Source: an uncultured Acidobacteriota bacterium
GTDB taxonomy: Bacteria; Acidobacteriota; Terriglobia; Bryobacterales; Bryobacteraceae
Direction: 5' to 3'
Assembly: GCA_902825945.1 (NCBI GenBank)
Contig: CADECY010000006.1
Coordinates: forward strand, 62,001-126,000
Length of the DNA: 64,000 nt
Shown: one piece after another, positions 30,101 to 38,388 of the stretch
Position numbering within the stretch: position 1 is the stretch's first letter
Layout: every line of letters begins with the position of its first letter
Program-made: the position numbers and the translations under genes
Notes under the pieces: generated by a model
What the model saw: only the letters and a program-made list of their open reading frames with translations
Databases searched by the model: none
What the model was told of the DNA's origin: nothing

Positions 30101-30324
30101 ATCGTGTAGACACCGACCGGAACCGTCCGGATCGTGTAGGCGCCGGTCACGTCCGTGACGGATTGGAAGACCGCCTGTGTTCCGGTGTTGGCCGCCTTCA
30201 CCGTGGCGGATGGAATCACGGCTCCAGTGCCGTCCTTGACCACTCCGGTGATGTTGGCAGTTACGTTTTGAGCCGCGAGCGAGGCGGCAACGAGAGCAGA
30301 GACGAGAAGCAATCGTTGAACCAT
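27130..30324 (-). CDS. Oar-like TonB-dependent receptor with carboxypeptidase regulatory-like domain
   Basis: A 1064-residue relative of the preceding receptor. Signal peptide 1-18 (MVQRLLLVSALVAASLA), carboxypeptidase regulatory-like domain at about 20-110 (NITGVVKDGTGAVIPSA... IRVEASGFQAFEA), plug (RRIENLPLNGRNPTQLMRLVNGVV) and long barrel ending RILQLALRLVF. The two receptor genes are in tandem with a 47-base gap but are only moderately alike, so they probably bind different ligands. Divergent from the DinB gene; the promoter lies in 30325-30380. Confidence 0.93.
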   Translation of the reverse strand: MVQRLLLVSALVAASLAAQNVTANITGVVKDGTGAVIPSATVKAANTGTQAVFQSVTDVTGAYTIRTVPVGVYTIRVEASGFQAFEARDVRLQVNENARIDATLSVAGTVETVTVASNVVSVDTTSATLRTVVDQRRIENLPLNGRNPTQLMRLVNGVVADPRADVTSGTTYPGTTPVSVNGGRANATNYVLDGAQNNDPYSNAPSPFPNPDALQEFSVQTNNFSAEFGRQSGGLVNAVTKSGTNVLHGSAFEFVRNQSLNARNFFAGKDGLKRNQFGGTIGGPVMLPKYDGRDKSFFFFSYQGTLIRRVPSEVLRIVPTSLQRQGNFSQLGRNLLDPNNNRQPYPGNVIPAAQINPVSRFIIDNAIADGGASGRITTVTPNNTDDHQVMVRGDHSFSDRNRLTGRYYKSWAEAPAFLDPKNVLAQTSGGNWYNESVSITDTYTVTPSIVNQFLFGMNRTDGKFVPPQPERSLASLGLRYYNDPIIKWDIDLAGYFRINTGDTNSFPRREFQVLDTLRWTRGKHNMTMGGEYGWGLNDIVNNFRANGAWSFSNAAPFTGDSLGDFLIGRFNSLTQGIGEYKNTRFQRIGLFFQDSMKVSRRLTVDAGVRWEPFFPFSDELDKIAAWRPGEQSTRYRNAPRGVIYAGDPNVSRGTVPTAWGRFGPRLGFAWDVFGDGKTAVRGAYGVFFDSFNSIATNSQANQAPFGTVVTVFGSLQNSFTDPWSGTTNPFPGTKNPPADAVFPQFTTQFLNAGDFRNPYVQSWNFTIEREIPAGFIVRSAYAGSKGTRLMVLRELNAAVYAPGVTTATTNQRRPFAPALGSSTIVEPVGNSTYHAFQLTAERRFRAGLTLLANYQFSKSIDDTSANKGTGQVRTNPNNQAFDKALSDFNRPNTFTFSGLWELPVKFSDAKARFFLGGWNLNSIMTLYSGQPVTVGSGVDNARTGTGGQRADLVGDPFLGGDRNRQAIIFEYLRRTAFAPNALGTFGSLGRNTYYGPGIANVDLGLAKDFRANERFVTTFRFEMFNAFNRVNLGNPTTAQNNANFMRITSAGDPRILQLALRLVF

Positions 30325-30371
30325 ATGTCCACGATGCTAGCAAAGCGGGCCGCTGCTCGCCCGTAGTAATG

Positions 30372-30377
30372 TAGACT
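30372..30377 (+). promoter_or_regulatory. -10-like hexamer TAGACT before the DinB gene
   Basis: TAGACT ends only three bases before the ATG at 30381, so a transcript from it would start at or inside the start codon region. No Shine-Dalgarno is present. One of several such pairs in the window. Confidence 0.35.
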
Positions 30378-30380
30378 CGG

Positions 30381-30893
30381 ATGTTTCAACACTTGCGCGA
30401 TACCTACGAGAGCGAAACCGCGAAGACCGCCTCCGTCTGGCGCTGTTTCCACGACGGTGATCTCGCCTATCGCGTTCATCCGAAATCGAGCTCAGTGCTC
30501 GACATCTTCAAGCACCAGATTCTCTCCGAGCGCCGCTTCTTCGCGGAATTCATCGGCTTTTCCGAACCTCCGGCCTCGGAACTGCTACCGGCGGAGCCAT
30601 CGGTGGATGCCTACACGCGGCGATTCGAGGAACTGGCCTACGCCCGATTCGGCAAGATCTCGGACATGGACGAGATCACGTGGTCACAACGGGTCCGGTT
30701 TTTCGATGTCGAGCGAGAGCGGATCTGGGTTTTCTGGCGCCGCGTTCTCCACTCGGCGCACCACCGCACGCAGCTCACCGTCTACCTGAGAATGCTCGAT
30801 CGGCCCGTTCCCTCCACCTATGGGCCCACCGCCGATGTCACCTGGACCGGCGCCGATCCCACGACCACCGTCGAGGCCGCCGCGCGCCAGTAG
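30381..30893 (+). CDS. DinB family protein
   Basis: A 170-residue DinB/YfiT-like four-helix protein. The three metal-binding His of the fold are visible: DIFKHQILSERRFF (about residue 48) and LHSAHHRTQLTVYLR (about residues 137-138). Members are metal-dependent thiol transferases or hydrolases of unsettled substrate. The ATG is directly after a -10-like TAGACT and there is no ribosome-binding site. The 3' end precedes the YbhN-like gene by 28 bases. Confidence 0.88.
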   Translation: MFQHLRDTYESETAKTASVWRCFHDGDLAYRVHPKSSSVLDIFKHQILSERRFFAEFIGFSEPPASELLPAEPSVDAYTRRFEELAYARFGKISDMDEITWSQRVRFFDVERERIWVFWRRVLHSAHHRTQLTVYLRMLDRPVPSTYGPTADVTWTGADPTTTVEAAARQ

Positions 30894-30909
30894 AACACTG
30901 GGACTCGGG

Positions 30910-30915
30910 TATGAT
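30910..30915 (+). promoter_or_regulatory. -10-like hexamer TATGAT before the YbhN-like gene
   Basis: TATGAT ends six bases before the TTG codon at 30922. Transcription from it would be leaderless. It supports choosing 30922 as the start of the membrane protein. Confidence 0.35.
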
Positions 30916-30921
30916 GGTCGG

Positions 30922-31926
30922 TTGGACCCGACGCAGCAGACCACTGGGACGGCGAGCCGAGGCCGATCCTGGTTGCTCCCGGTGCTCGGCTACGCGGTCT
31001 CCATTGCTTGTTTGATCTGGGTCTATCGTGGATTCGACTGGCACCGCGAACTTCCGAAGCTCCGATCCACGCACTGGGGTTGGGTGACGTTGGCCGTCGC
31101 CGCCGACATTTGCGTTTACGTTTGCCAGGGCTGGCGCTGGTCAACGCTATTGAGTCCGCTGGCGCCCGTGTCGCGCTGGAAGACCACACAGGCGATCTAT
31201 ATCGGACTCTTCGCGAACGAGATCCTGCCGTTGCGCAGCGGCGAAATCATCCGCTGCTATCTGCAACGCCGCTGGACCGGGCTGCCACTCGCAGTGGTGC
31301 TGTCCTCGGTGATCATCGAGCGTTTGCTCGATGGTGTCTGGCTCATCCTCGGATTCTGGGTGGTGAGCCGCTTCGTCGATCTTCCGAATTGGATGGAGAA
31401 CATCGGCCAGGCGCTGCTTCTGGTGCTGGTCGTGGGAGGCGTGCTGGTGGGCCTTTCGATGATGTATCGCAAGCACGCGCACGACATGGTGGCATCCAGC
31501 CGGTGGGCCAAGGTGCTTCACTCGGTGGTTGATGGCATCCACATGATGGGTAACCGGCGAACGCTTCCCGTGGCGTTGCTGCTGAGTCTGCTTTATCTCG
31601 CCTTGCAGGTGCTGCCGATCTATTTTTTGATGCGCGGCTACGGACTCGGTCTGTCACCATGGGCCGCGGCGGTCGTCCTCGTGATTTTGCGCACCGGCAC
31701 GATTCTCCCGAATGCGCCCGGCAATGTCGGCACATTTCAGGCACTGGCGATCGCGGGACTGAGCCTATTCGGGCTCGATCGTGGCGACGCCACCGGATTC
31801 GCGACTTTCCTGTTCCTCGTCGTCACCGTGCCACTCTTCATTGCCGGCTTCATCGCGCTCATGGCTACCAAGATGCGCCTCACTGAGATCCATCGCGACG
31901 CTCACGACACGTTCGAAAGCACGTAA
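30922..31926 (+). CDS. LPG synthase/flippase transmembrane-domain protein (YbhN/UPF0104)
   Basis: A 334-residue integral membrane protein with about eight hydrophobic helices and the signatures of the lysylphosphatidylglycerol synthase/flippase TM family (GLFANEILPLRSGEIIRCYL; TILPNAPGNVGTFQALA). It has no soluble aminoacyl-transferase domain, so it belongs to the YbhN-type stand-alone group that may move or handle lipids. I use TTG at 30922 because the longer frame (from 30820) overlaps the DinB gene and its extra residues are Pro-rich and unlike protein; the start is not certain. It converges on the acyltransferase operon. Confidence 0.82.
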   Translation: MDPTQQTTGTASRGRSWLLPVLGYAVSIACLIWVYRGFDWHRELPKLRSTHWGWVTLAVAADICVYVCQGWRWSTLLSPLAPVSRWKTTQAIYIGLFANEILPLRSGEIIRCYLQRRWTGLPLAVVLSSVIIERLLDGVWLILGFWVVSRFVDLPNWMENIGQALLLVLVVGGVLVGLSMMYRKHAHDMVASSRWAKVLHSVVDGIHMMGNRRTLPVALLLSLLYLALQVLPIYFLMRGYGLGLSPWAAAVVLVILRTGTILPNAPGNVGTFQALAIAGLSLFGLDRGDATGFATFLFLVVTVPLFIAGFIALMATKMRLTEIHRDAHDTFEST

Positions 31927-31929
31927 CCG

Positions 31930-33387
31930 CTATTTCACGTATTCCCGGCAATTGGCGATCGCCCGCCGGATAGCCGCCGGATAGGCCACGATGCGATCGG
32001 GATCGCCCTTGATCGACACGGGCGTCACGGGTGGTCCGCTCTCGGCGGACACACCCAGGTTGCCGACCGCGATGAAGCCGTGATCCCAAGCGCTATCCGG
32101 CATTGGCGCGATCACCAGTTTGGTGCCCTTGACCAAGCTCACGGTCAAAGTGCCAAAGGTCGCTCGCGTTCCGTTCTCCCCGAAGCGCAGGATGCCGCAG
32201 CCCATGATGGCCGGCATGGAGGTCAGCAGGACCAGCTTGCCCCACGTCTCGGTTTTGCGCAGCCGGGCGTTGGCGATGAGGCCGCTCAGGTCACGCAGGA
32301 AGCTCAGGAACCCATCTGGCTTGCCACGGTAGCGAGCGGGGAAGAGGGCGATCAGGTCCACTGCCCTGGGCTTGCCGCCCATGGGCGGAACGTCGGCGGC
32401 GGTGTTCATGCCGGCGCCCGCGAACTCCGGCTGTTGGGCGAGGCACCACATGAACAGTCCGCCGAGCGGAACTGACTCCACCTGCCCCGCAAGGCTCTTG
32501 GTGAGTTCGCGACGCAACTGGGCCAGCGGCGCGAAATCGATGAAGTCGGCGATGAGACCCACCCGCCGTTCATTCGGCGCGTGGCAGATTTGCGGAACTG
32601 GCACTCGTGACGGATCGTCCGCTGGCAACACGATCGGAGCAGTGACTCCCCAGGAGGCTTCGAGCTTGTCGAGTATCTCTTGCACTGGGCCGCCATCGGC
32701 GCCCGCGTGGTGGCACTGGAGCCACAGATCGACTCCCCGGCCGTCCGGTGAACGCCGACAGACCGCAGCCATGTAGCTCTCCGGAAAGCCGCGCCGCTTC
32801 ATCATGTCGGGCGGCTGGAAACGCGAAGGCCCGTCCTCGGCCGAGACCACGGTGCTCGCGAGCAGACGGAGGGCGATGGGCGACGATCCCGCGAGCGCGC
32901 GCAGCCGCATCGGCCGCTCGCGTTCGGCCATCGTCCGCGTCGAGTTGAATGCCGCAACCACCGTCTGAACCGCCGCGCGAACCTCGGCGCTGCCCGGATC
33001 GGCGGGCTGACGTTCGTCGAACACGGGCGTCAGTTTCCGCATCGCGCCATCCGGTGCGAATTCGCAAAGCGATATGTCGATGACGGCTCTTGCGGTGCGC
33101 AGAACGATGAACCGGCGATGGTCGAGACCGTAGTGCGCTTCCGTCTCGGTGGCGAGAAATCGCGCGAACCGATGTGCGAACCACTTCTCCATCGCGCCCT
33201 GCGACAGGCTGACGGCACTGCCCGGAGCCTGATCGGAGAAGACGTCGAGATTGAACGCGGTCAGGATGAACTTCGCGGCCTCGGACCGCAGGTTGAGGCC
33301 CATGGTCTTGCGCCACGGATCGTGGACCGGACGTGGAATCTCCGCGTACAGTTTCCCTGCCGGTACGGGGGTTGCGTGAGCGCTCAT
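31930..33387 (-). CDS. CAT-superfamily acyltransferase-like protein
   Basis: A 485-residue protein with the motif HHAGADG (His226-His227 to Asp231-Gly232), which matches the HHxxxDG active site shared by chloramphenicol acetyltransferase, E2 acyltransferases, non-ribosomal condensation domains and wax-ester synthases. No adenylation or carrier domain is attached. A second structural motif such as DFGWG is not obvious; the C-terminal half (GENGTRATFGTLTVSLVKGTKLVI) could form the partner strand. The ATG at 33387 overlaps (ATGA) the stop of the upstream gene, so it is the last gene of a three-gene operon. Substrate unknown; a lipid or ester acyl transfer is a guess. Confidence 0.7.
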   Translation of the reverse strand: MSAHATPVPAGKLYAEIPRPVHDPWRKTMGLNLRSEAAKFILTAFNLDVFSDQAPGSAVSLSQGAMEKWFAHRFARFLATETEAHYGLDHRRFIVLRTARAVIDISLCEFAPDGAMRKLTPVFDERQPADPGSAEVRAAVQTVVAAFNSTRTMAERERPMRLRALAGSSPIALRLLASTVVSAEDGPSRFQPPDMMKRRGFPESYMAAVCRRSPDGRGVDLWLQCHHAGADGGPVQEILDKLEASWGVTAPIVLPADDPSRVPVPQICHAPNERRVGLIADFIDFAPLAQLRRELTKSLAGQVESVPLGGLFMWCLAQQPEFAGAGMNTAADVPPMGGKPRAVDLIALFPARYRGKPDGFLSFLRDLSGLIANARLRKTETWGKLVLLTSMPAIMGCGILRFGENGTRATFGTLTVSLVKGTKLVIAPMPDSAWDHGFIAVGNLGVSAESGPPVTPVSIKGDPDRIVAYPAAIRRAIANCREYVK

Positions 33388-34001
33388 ACGTGGCGTACCT
33401 TTCCGGATTGCGTGCTGACCGAACCGCCTTCGAGGCGCCGCAGCAGACCGCGGAATCCGGTCCCTTGCGGGAACGGCCAGTAGAGTTTCCCCGCCTCGGC
33501 ACGGAGATGCATCCGCGCCGCGAGGACTGTGGGCGCGCCCGGAACGTGATTCCGCACTCCGTGGAAGCGTCCGCGTAGGATCACTCCCTGGCCCGCGCCC
33601 GGTTTCTCGAAGATATCGACGGTGGCCGTCCCGCGGAAGTGGATGCCGAGCACCACGGGCACGCGGCGCCCGCCCAATCCAGGAAATTCGGGCGCTTCGA
33701 TCGGGATCGGATCGTACTGCCGCATGCTGACTCGGGTGATGAACCAAGCCACCGGGGCTAGAACCTGGTCGGTGAAGCCGCCTCCCGGAGTGAATTCGAG
33801 TGCCTTGCCATGATCCCACCAATCCCATGGGCCGCGAACCTGCCGCAACGCCTCTTCGGCGGTGCAACTGGCTTCGGTGACCGTTTCGCAGATAATGACG
33901 CCCTCCTCGATCAGGCACCGCTGCGCGAATCGCGGATCAGTGACATATTCGGTGAATCCGCCGTGAGCGAAACGTTCGTCCCGGAACCGGATGTCTGTCA
34001 T
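33384..34001 (-). CDS. Protein of unknown function in acyltransferase operon
   Basis: A 205-residue soluble protein I do not recognise. It has mixed alpha/beta composition with many aromatic residues (GPWDWWDHG; LGIHFRGTATVDIF; MHLRAEAGKLYWPFP), which recalls SRPBCC- or lipocalin-like ligand binders, but this is not a firm match. ATG at 34001 overlaps the stop of the membrane-protein gene (ATGA), and its own stop overlaps the acyltransferase start, so the three products should be made together. Confidence 0.7.
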   Translation of the reverse strand: MTDIRFRDERFAHGGFTEYVTDPRFAQRCLIEEGVIICETVTEASCTAEEALRQVRGPWDWWDHGKALEFTPGGGFTDQVLAPVAWFITRVSMRQYDPIPIEAPEFPGLGGRRVPVVLGIHFRGTATVDIFEKPGAGQGVILRGRFHGVRNHVPGAPTVLAARMHLRAEAGKLYWPFPQGTGFRGLLRRLEGGSVSTQSGKVRHV

Positions 34002-34459
34002 GACCTTTGCCGCCGTGAGATCACCAGGCCCAGAGAACCGAGCGCCACTGTAATGAGTGCCGTGGGCAGTCCCTGCCCGGTTTCTTCCCGGAAACGGAGC
34101 AGCGCCAGAGTGTCGTTGCCACCCACCCAGAGAAACAGGAACCAAAGGATGGGCCTCACCCACCTGTGCCCGGCACGCAGGCCCGACCAACTCAACCACG
34201 CGATCGTAATGCCGCTCGCCATGAGGTTGACTCCGCCCAGATGGTTCACCAATTTCCACAGGGCAAGGAACCCGGGGTTCCACCTTCCGATATCGTCGGC
34301 CGTGAACGGATGTTTCCCCATGAGCGACTTCCATTGCGCCGCGTGCCCCGAACTCATCGAGATCAAGGCCAGAGAAAGTCCAACGGTACCGGCGAGCGCA
34401 GGCATCAAGCCTGCAACGAAAGTGAGCCGCCAGCCCCAAGCCGCGGATGGTGAATTCAT
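33998..34459 (-). CDS. Small integral membrane protein of unknown function
   Basis: A 153-residue protein with about four transmembrane helices (LTFVAGLMPALAGTVGLSLAL; FLALWKLVNHL with VNLMASGITIAWLSW; WVRPILWFLFLWVGG; ALITVALGSLGLVI) and a short basic C-terminus. No family was recognised. It is the first gene of the operon with the unknown 205-residue protein and the acyltransferase, and is divergent from the formate dehydrogenase genes. Confidence 0.72.
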   Translation of the reverse strand: MNSPSAAWGWRLTFVAGLMPALAGTVGLSLALISMSSGHAAQWKSLMGKHPFTADDIGRWNPGFLALWKLVNHLGGVNLMASGITIAWLSWSGLRAGHRWVRPILWFLFLWVGGNDTLALLRFREETGQGLPTALITVALGSLGLVISRRQRS

Positions 34460-34573
34460 GGGCAGTGTCTACTATCATAAATGCGCCAACAGCCCGCCGC
34501 AGGGAGCATTGCCAACCCAAAATAATCACGGGAGGTTGAAATTTGCTCCCGGCCCCCGGAAGGTGGTAGAAAC

Positions 34574-34589
34574 TGTACGAATATGTACA
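34574..34589 (+). promoter_or_regulatory. TGTAC-N6-GTACA dyad over the fdnG start
   Basis: A 16-bp dyad TGTACGAATATGTACA with perfect 5-bp arms covers the ATG of fdnG (34583). Such a site could bind a dimeric repressor, or fold in the mRNA and mask the start codon. A chance occurrence is possible. Confidence 0.35.
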
Positions 34590-37588
34590 AGCCTTCGAGG
34601 CGCTCGTTCATCGCCTCCGGAGCGGCCGTTACCGCCTTCGGATTCGACCTTCGTCCCGCCCAGGCGGCCGTTCGCGAACTGAAAATCTCGCGCACAACGC
34701 AGACCCATTCGGTCTGCCCGTACTGCGCCGTCGGCTGCAGCGTCGTGATTCACACGTTGGGCGACAAGGCGAAGAACGTCAAGCCCGCTGTCGTTCATAT
34801 CGAGGGCGATCCGGAAAGCCCGATCAATCGCGGAACGCTGTGCCCAAAGGGCGCGTCGCTGAAGGAGTTCGTCAACAGTCCCAACCGCATCACCAAGCCC
34901 ATGTACCGGGCACCCGGATCGAGCGAGTGGAAGACGATCGGCTGGGAAGAGGCGCTCGACAAGATGGCGGCGCTGGTCAAGAAGACACGCGACGCGGGCT
35001 TCACGCCGAAGGACGACAAGGGCCGCACCGTCAACCGGCTCGACAACATCGCGATGATCGGCGGATGCACCGACGCGAACGAAGTCAACTTCCTGCTCAG
35101 CAAGTTTCGCTACGCGCTCGGGATTCTGCCCTACGAAAATCAGGCCCGTCTTTGACACGGCCCCACTGTGGCCAGTTTGGCCGCAACGTTCGGAAGAGGG
35201 GCGATGACCAACGGCTGGGGCGACGTGGCGAATGCCGATGTCGTGCTGGTCATGGGCGGAAATCCGGCCGAGAATCACCCCGTCGGCTTTCGCTTCGTGA
35301 TGGAGGCCAAGCGGAAGCGCAAGGCGAAGCTCGTCTGCATCGATCCGCGCTTCAGCCGCACCGCCGCAGTGTCCGACCTCTACGTGCCCATCCGCGCGGG
35401 CACCGACATCGCCTTCCTCGGCGGTCTCATCCACTACTCACTCTCCACCGGCAAGTATCAGGCGGACTACGTTCGCCAGCACACCAACGCCACGTTCCTC
35501 GTCAAGGAAGGCTTCGGTTTCGAGGGTGGACACTTCACCGGCTGGGACGCCACGAAGAAGTCGTACGACAAGGCGACCTGGCAGTACGATCTCGGTCCGG
35601 ATGGATTCGCGAAGCTCGACCCCACGATGGAGCATCCGCGCAGTGTCTTCCAACTGATGCGGAAGCACTACTCGCGCTACACGCCAGAAAAGGTCGCCGA
35701 GATTTGCGGCTGCACCGCCGAGGAGTTCAAGAAGGCCGCCGAGATGGTGACGATCGCCGCCGCGGCCGACAAGACCGGAACCGTTCTCTACGCGCTCGGC
35801 TGGACGCATCACAGCCACTCGGTGCAGTTGATCCACGCCGCGGCCATGTTCCAGCTTTTGATGGGGAACATCGGAATGCCCGGCGGCGGCGTCAACGCAC
35901 AACGCGGACATGCCAATATCCAAGGCGCCACCGACATGGGCTCGTGGATGAACCTGCCCGGATATTTGAAGCTTCCGCGCGCTCAGTGGACATCGCTCGA
36001 CGAATACCTGAAGGTCAATACGCCGAAGCCACTGCGGCCCGATTCGATGAACTATTGGGGCAACACGCCGAAGTTCATGGTCAGCCTGCTCAAGACCTAC
36101 TACGGTGACAAGGCCACGAGGGCCAACGGATTCGGCTACGACTGGCTGCCGAAACTCGGCGGGACCGAGAATCTGAGCTGGGGCTACTTCTTCGATCGCA
36201 TGTACGAGGGCAGGATCAAGGGCATGATCAGCTTCGGCATGAATCCCGTAGCAAATGGTCCGAACACTGAAAAAATGATCGGCGCGCTCTCCAAGCTCGA
36301 CTGGATGATCGTCGCCGAGAATTTCGAAACCGAGACCGCGGCGTTCTGGAAAGCCAAATCACTCGCCGGAAAATATTACGATCACGCGCAGGACCCTTCG
36401 AAGATCAACACCGAGGTTTTCCTGCTGCCTGCGTCGTGCTTCGCCGAAAAGGACGGCGCCTTCGTCAACTCGTCGCGCTGGTTGCAATGGAAAGAGGCCG
36501 CGCTCGACCCGCCTGGTGACGCGCTGCGCGATCAGGAGATCCTGTCGCGGCTGTACCTGAAGATCCGCGCGTTATACGAAAAGGAAGGCGGCGCGCTACC
36601 CGAGCAGGTGCTGAACATGACGTGGAACTACGCCAATCCCACGTCGCCGCGCCTCGCCGATGTCGCGCGGGAAGTGAACGGCATCGACATCGCGACGGGC
36701 AAGCAACTCAACGGTTTCGGCGAAATGAAAGACGACGGATCCACAACCGGCGGCAATTGGATCTACTGCGGCATGTGGACCGAGTCGGGCAATCTCATGG
36801 CTCGCCGTGGACAGGATGATCCCACCGGACTCGGACTGTTCCCCGCTTGGAGTTGGTCATGGCCCGCCAATCGCCGCATCCTCTACAATCGCGCCTCGCT
36901 CGATGCGAACGGCAAGCCGTGGGATGCCACGCGCGCGCCAATCAAGTGGGACGGCAAGCGCTGGACCGGTGACACGCCGGACTTCAAGGGCGATGCTCCG
37001 CCGGAGAAGTTCGGCGCTTTCATCATGCTGCCCGAAGGCGCTGCAAAGCTTTTCACTGCCGATCTCGTCGAGGGCCCCTTCCCCGAACACTACGAACCAT
37101 GGGAATCGCCCGTTACCAACTCGCTGCATCCGGACGTCAGTTTCAATCCGATGGCCAAGGTGTTCGCATCGGACGCCGACAAGATGGGCAAGGTGGAACA
37201 GTATCCCTACGTCGGAATCACCTATCGCCTCACCGAGCATTTCCACTACTGGACCAAGCACACCGCCGGTTCGTCACAACTACAGTCCAACTTCTTCGTC
37301 GAGATCGGCGAGGAGTTGGCCAAGGAGAAAGGGATCAAGTCCGGTGAGATGGTGCGGGTGAGCTCGGCGCGCGGGCACGTGGAGGGTCCGGCGCTCGTGA
37401 CGAAACGCCTGCGCGGATTGAAGGTGGGCGGCAAGACCGTGCATCAGGTCGGACTGCCGATTCATTGGGGCTTCGTCGGCCGCGTTTCGGGCCCGCTGAT
37501 CAACAATCTGACGCCGTCGGTCTTCGATCCGAATTCCGGCACGCCCGAATACAAAGGCTTCCTGGTGAACCTGGAGAAACTCGCATGA
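34583..37588 (+). CDS. fdnG: Formate dehydrogenase alpha subunit, selenoprotein (FdnG/FdoG-type)
   Basis: Periplasmic catalytic subunit of the membrane-bound, quinone-linked formate dehydrogenase (formate to CO2). One continuous frame of 1001 codons is formed if the TGA at 35153-35155 is read as selenocysteine (residue 191): it sits in NQARL-U-HGPTVASL, the exact place of Sec196 in E. coli FdnG, and the downstream protein continues in the same frame. Tat signal SRRSFIASG (6-14), [4Fe-4S] cysteines 45, 48, 52 and 87, then molybdo/tungsto-bis-MGD domains and the C-terminal Molydop_binding domain. Length is close to E. coli FdnG (1015). Overlaps fdnH by ATGA. An automatic call would wrongly split it into two genes (34583-35155 and 35168-37588). 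Needs selABCD elsewhere in the genome. Confidence 0.96.
35153..35184 (+). promoter_or_regulatory. UGA selenocysteine codon and bacterial SECIS-like hairpin
   Basis: After the UGA at 35153-35155 an 18-base spacer leads to the loop AGTTT of the hairpin GTGGCC-AGTTT-GGCCGC (35168-35184; GGCC pairs with GGCC plus a G-U and a G-C pair). The position and the GU in the loop match the SECIS of E. coli formate dehydrogenase mRNAs, which binds SelB. The sequence is also coding, so it is constrained from both sides. Confidence 0.75.
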
Positions 37589-38388
37589 GCACGCCCACGG
37601 TTGCCAAGCTGATCGACACGTCGTTGTGCATCGGATGCAAGGCATGCGAGGTCGCATGCCAGGAGTGGAACGATCAGGAGTTCACTCTCGGCACCTTCGA
37701 CGGATCCTACCAGACGATGCCCACGCTCGCGCACAACTTTTGGAACCTGATCAAGTTCAACGAGTACGAGTCGAACGGCGAAATGTCGTGGCTGATGTCG
37801 AAGTATCAGTGCATGCACTGCGCCGACGCGGGCTGCATGGCCGCGTGTCCGGCACCGGGCGCGATCATCCGGCGTCCGAACGGCATCGTCGATTTCGCGC
37901 AGGAAAACTGCATCGGCTGTGGCTATTGCATCACCGGATGTCCGTTCGACGTGCCGCGGCTTTCGCCCACGACGAAGAAAGTCTACAAATGCTCGCTGTG
38001 TTCGGACCGGACGTCAGTGGGGCTCACGCCGGCATGCATCAAGACGTGTCCCACGAATTGCCTGACCTTCGGCGCGCGTGAAGAGTTGATTCGCAAGGCC
38101 GATTCGCGCGCGGAAGAGTTGAAGGCGGACGGCCACAAGGATGCGGGTGTCTACAATCCCCAAGGGGTCGGCGGCACGAACGTGATTTACGTACTGAAGG
38201 ACGCGGCGAAGCCCGAGTCCTACGGGCTCCCCAAGGATCCGAAGATTCCGTGGACCGTCTCATTGTGGAAAGGGCCCGTGAAGTGGCTCGGCACGCTCGT
38301 GATGGCCGGCGGCATTCTCGGGACGTTCTTCCACTTCGTTCGCTACGGTCCGCAGGAGCACGGCAAGGAGCACGAAGATGGCGAGTAA
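37585..38388 (+). CDS. fdnH: Formate dehydrogenase iron-sulfur (beta) subunit
   Basis: A 267-residue ferredoxin-type electron-transfer subunit that carries electrons from FdnG to the cytochrome b subunit. Four cysteine clusters for [4Fe-4S] centres are seen: C15-IGC-KAC-EVAC, CMHCADAGCMAACP, CIGCGYCITGCPF, and CSLCSDR with CIKTCP. One C-terminal transmembrane helix (WLGTLVMAGGILGTFFHFV) anchors it, with the bulk in the periplasm. ATG at 37585 overlaps the fdnG stop. The stop overlaps the fdnI start by 11 bases. Confidence 0.97.
   Translation: MSTPTVAKLIDTSLCIGCKACEVACQEWNDQEFTLGTFDGSYQTMPTLAHNFWNLIKFNEYESNGEMSWLMSKYQCMHCADAGCMAACPAPGAIIRRPNGIVDFAQENCIGCGYCITGCPFDVPRLSPTTKKVYKCSLCSDRTSVGLTPACIKTCPTNCLTFGAREELIRKADSRAEELKADGHKDAGVYNPQGVGGTNVIYVLKDAAKPESYGLPKDPKIPWTVSLWKGPVKWLGTLVMAGGILGTFFHFVRYGPQEHGKEHEDGE

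Noticed and set aside
34583..35155. A truncated formate dehydrogenase gene ended by a nonsense TGA
   Set aside because: The TGA is at the selenocysteine position, the downstream frame continues the same protein, and a SECIS-like hairpin follows; it is one selenoprotein gene.
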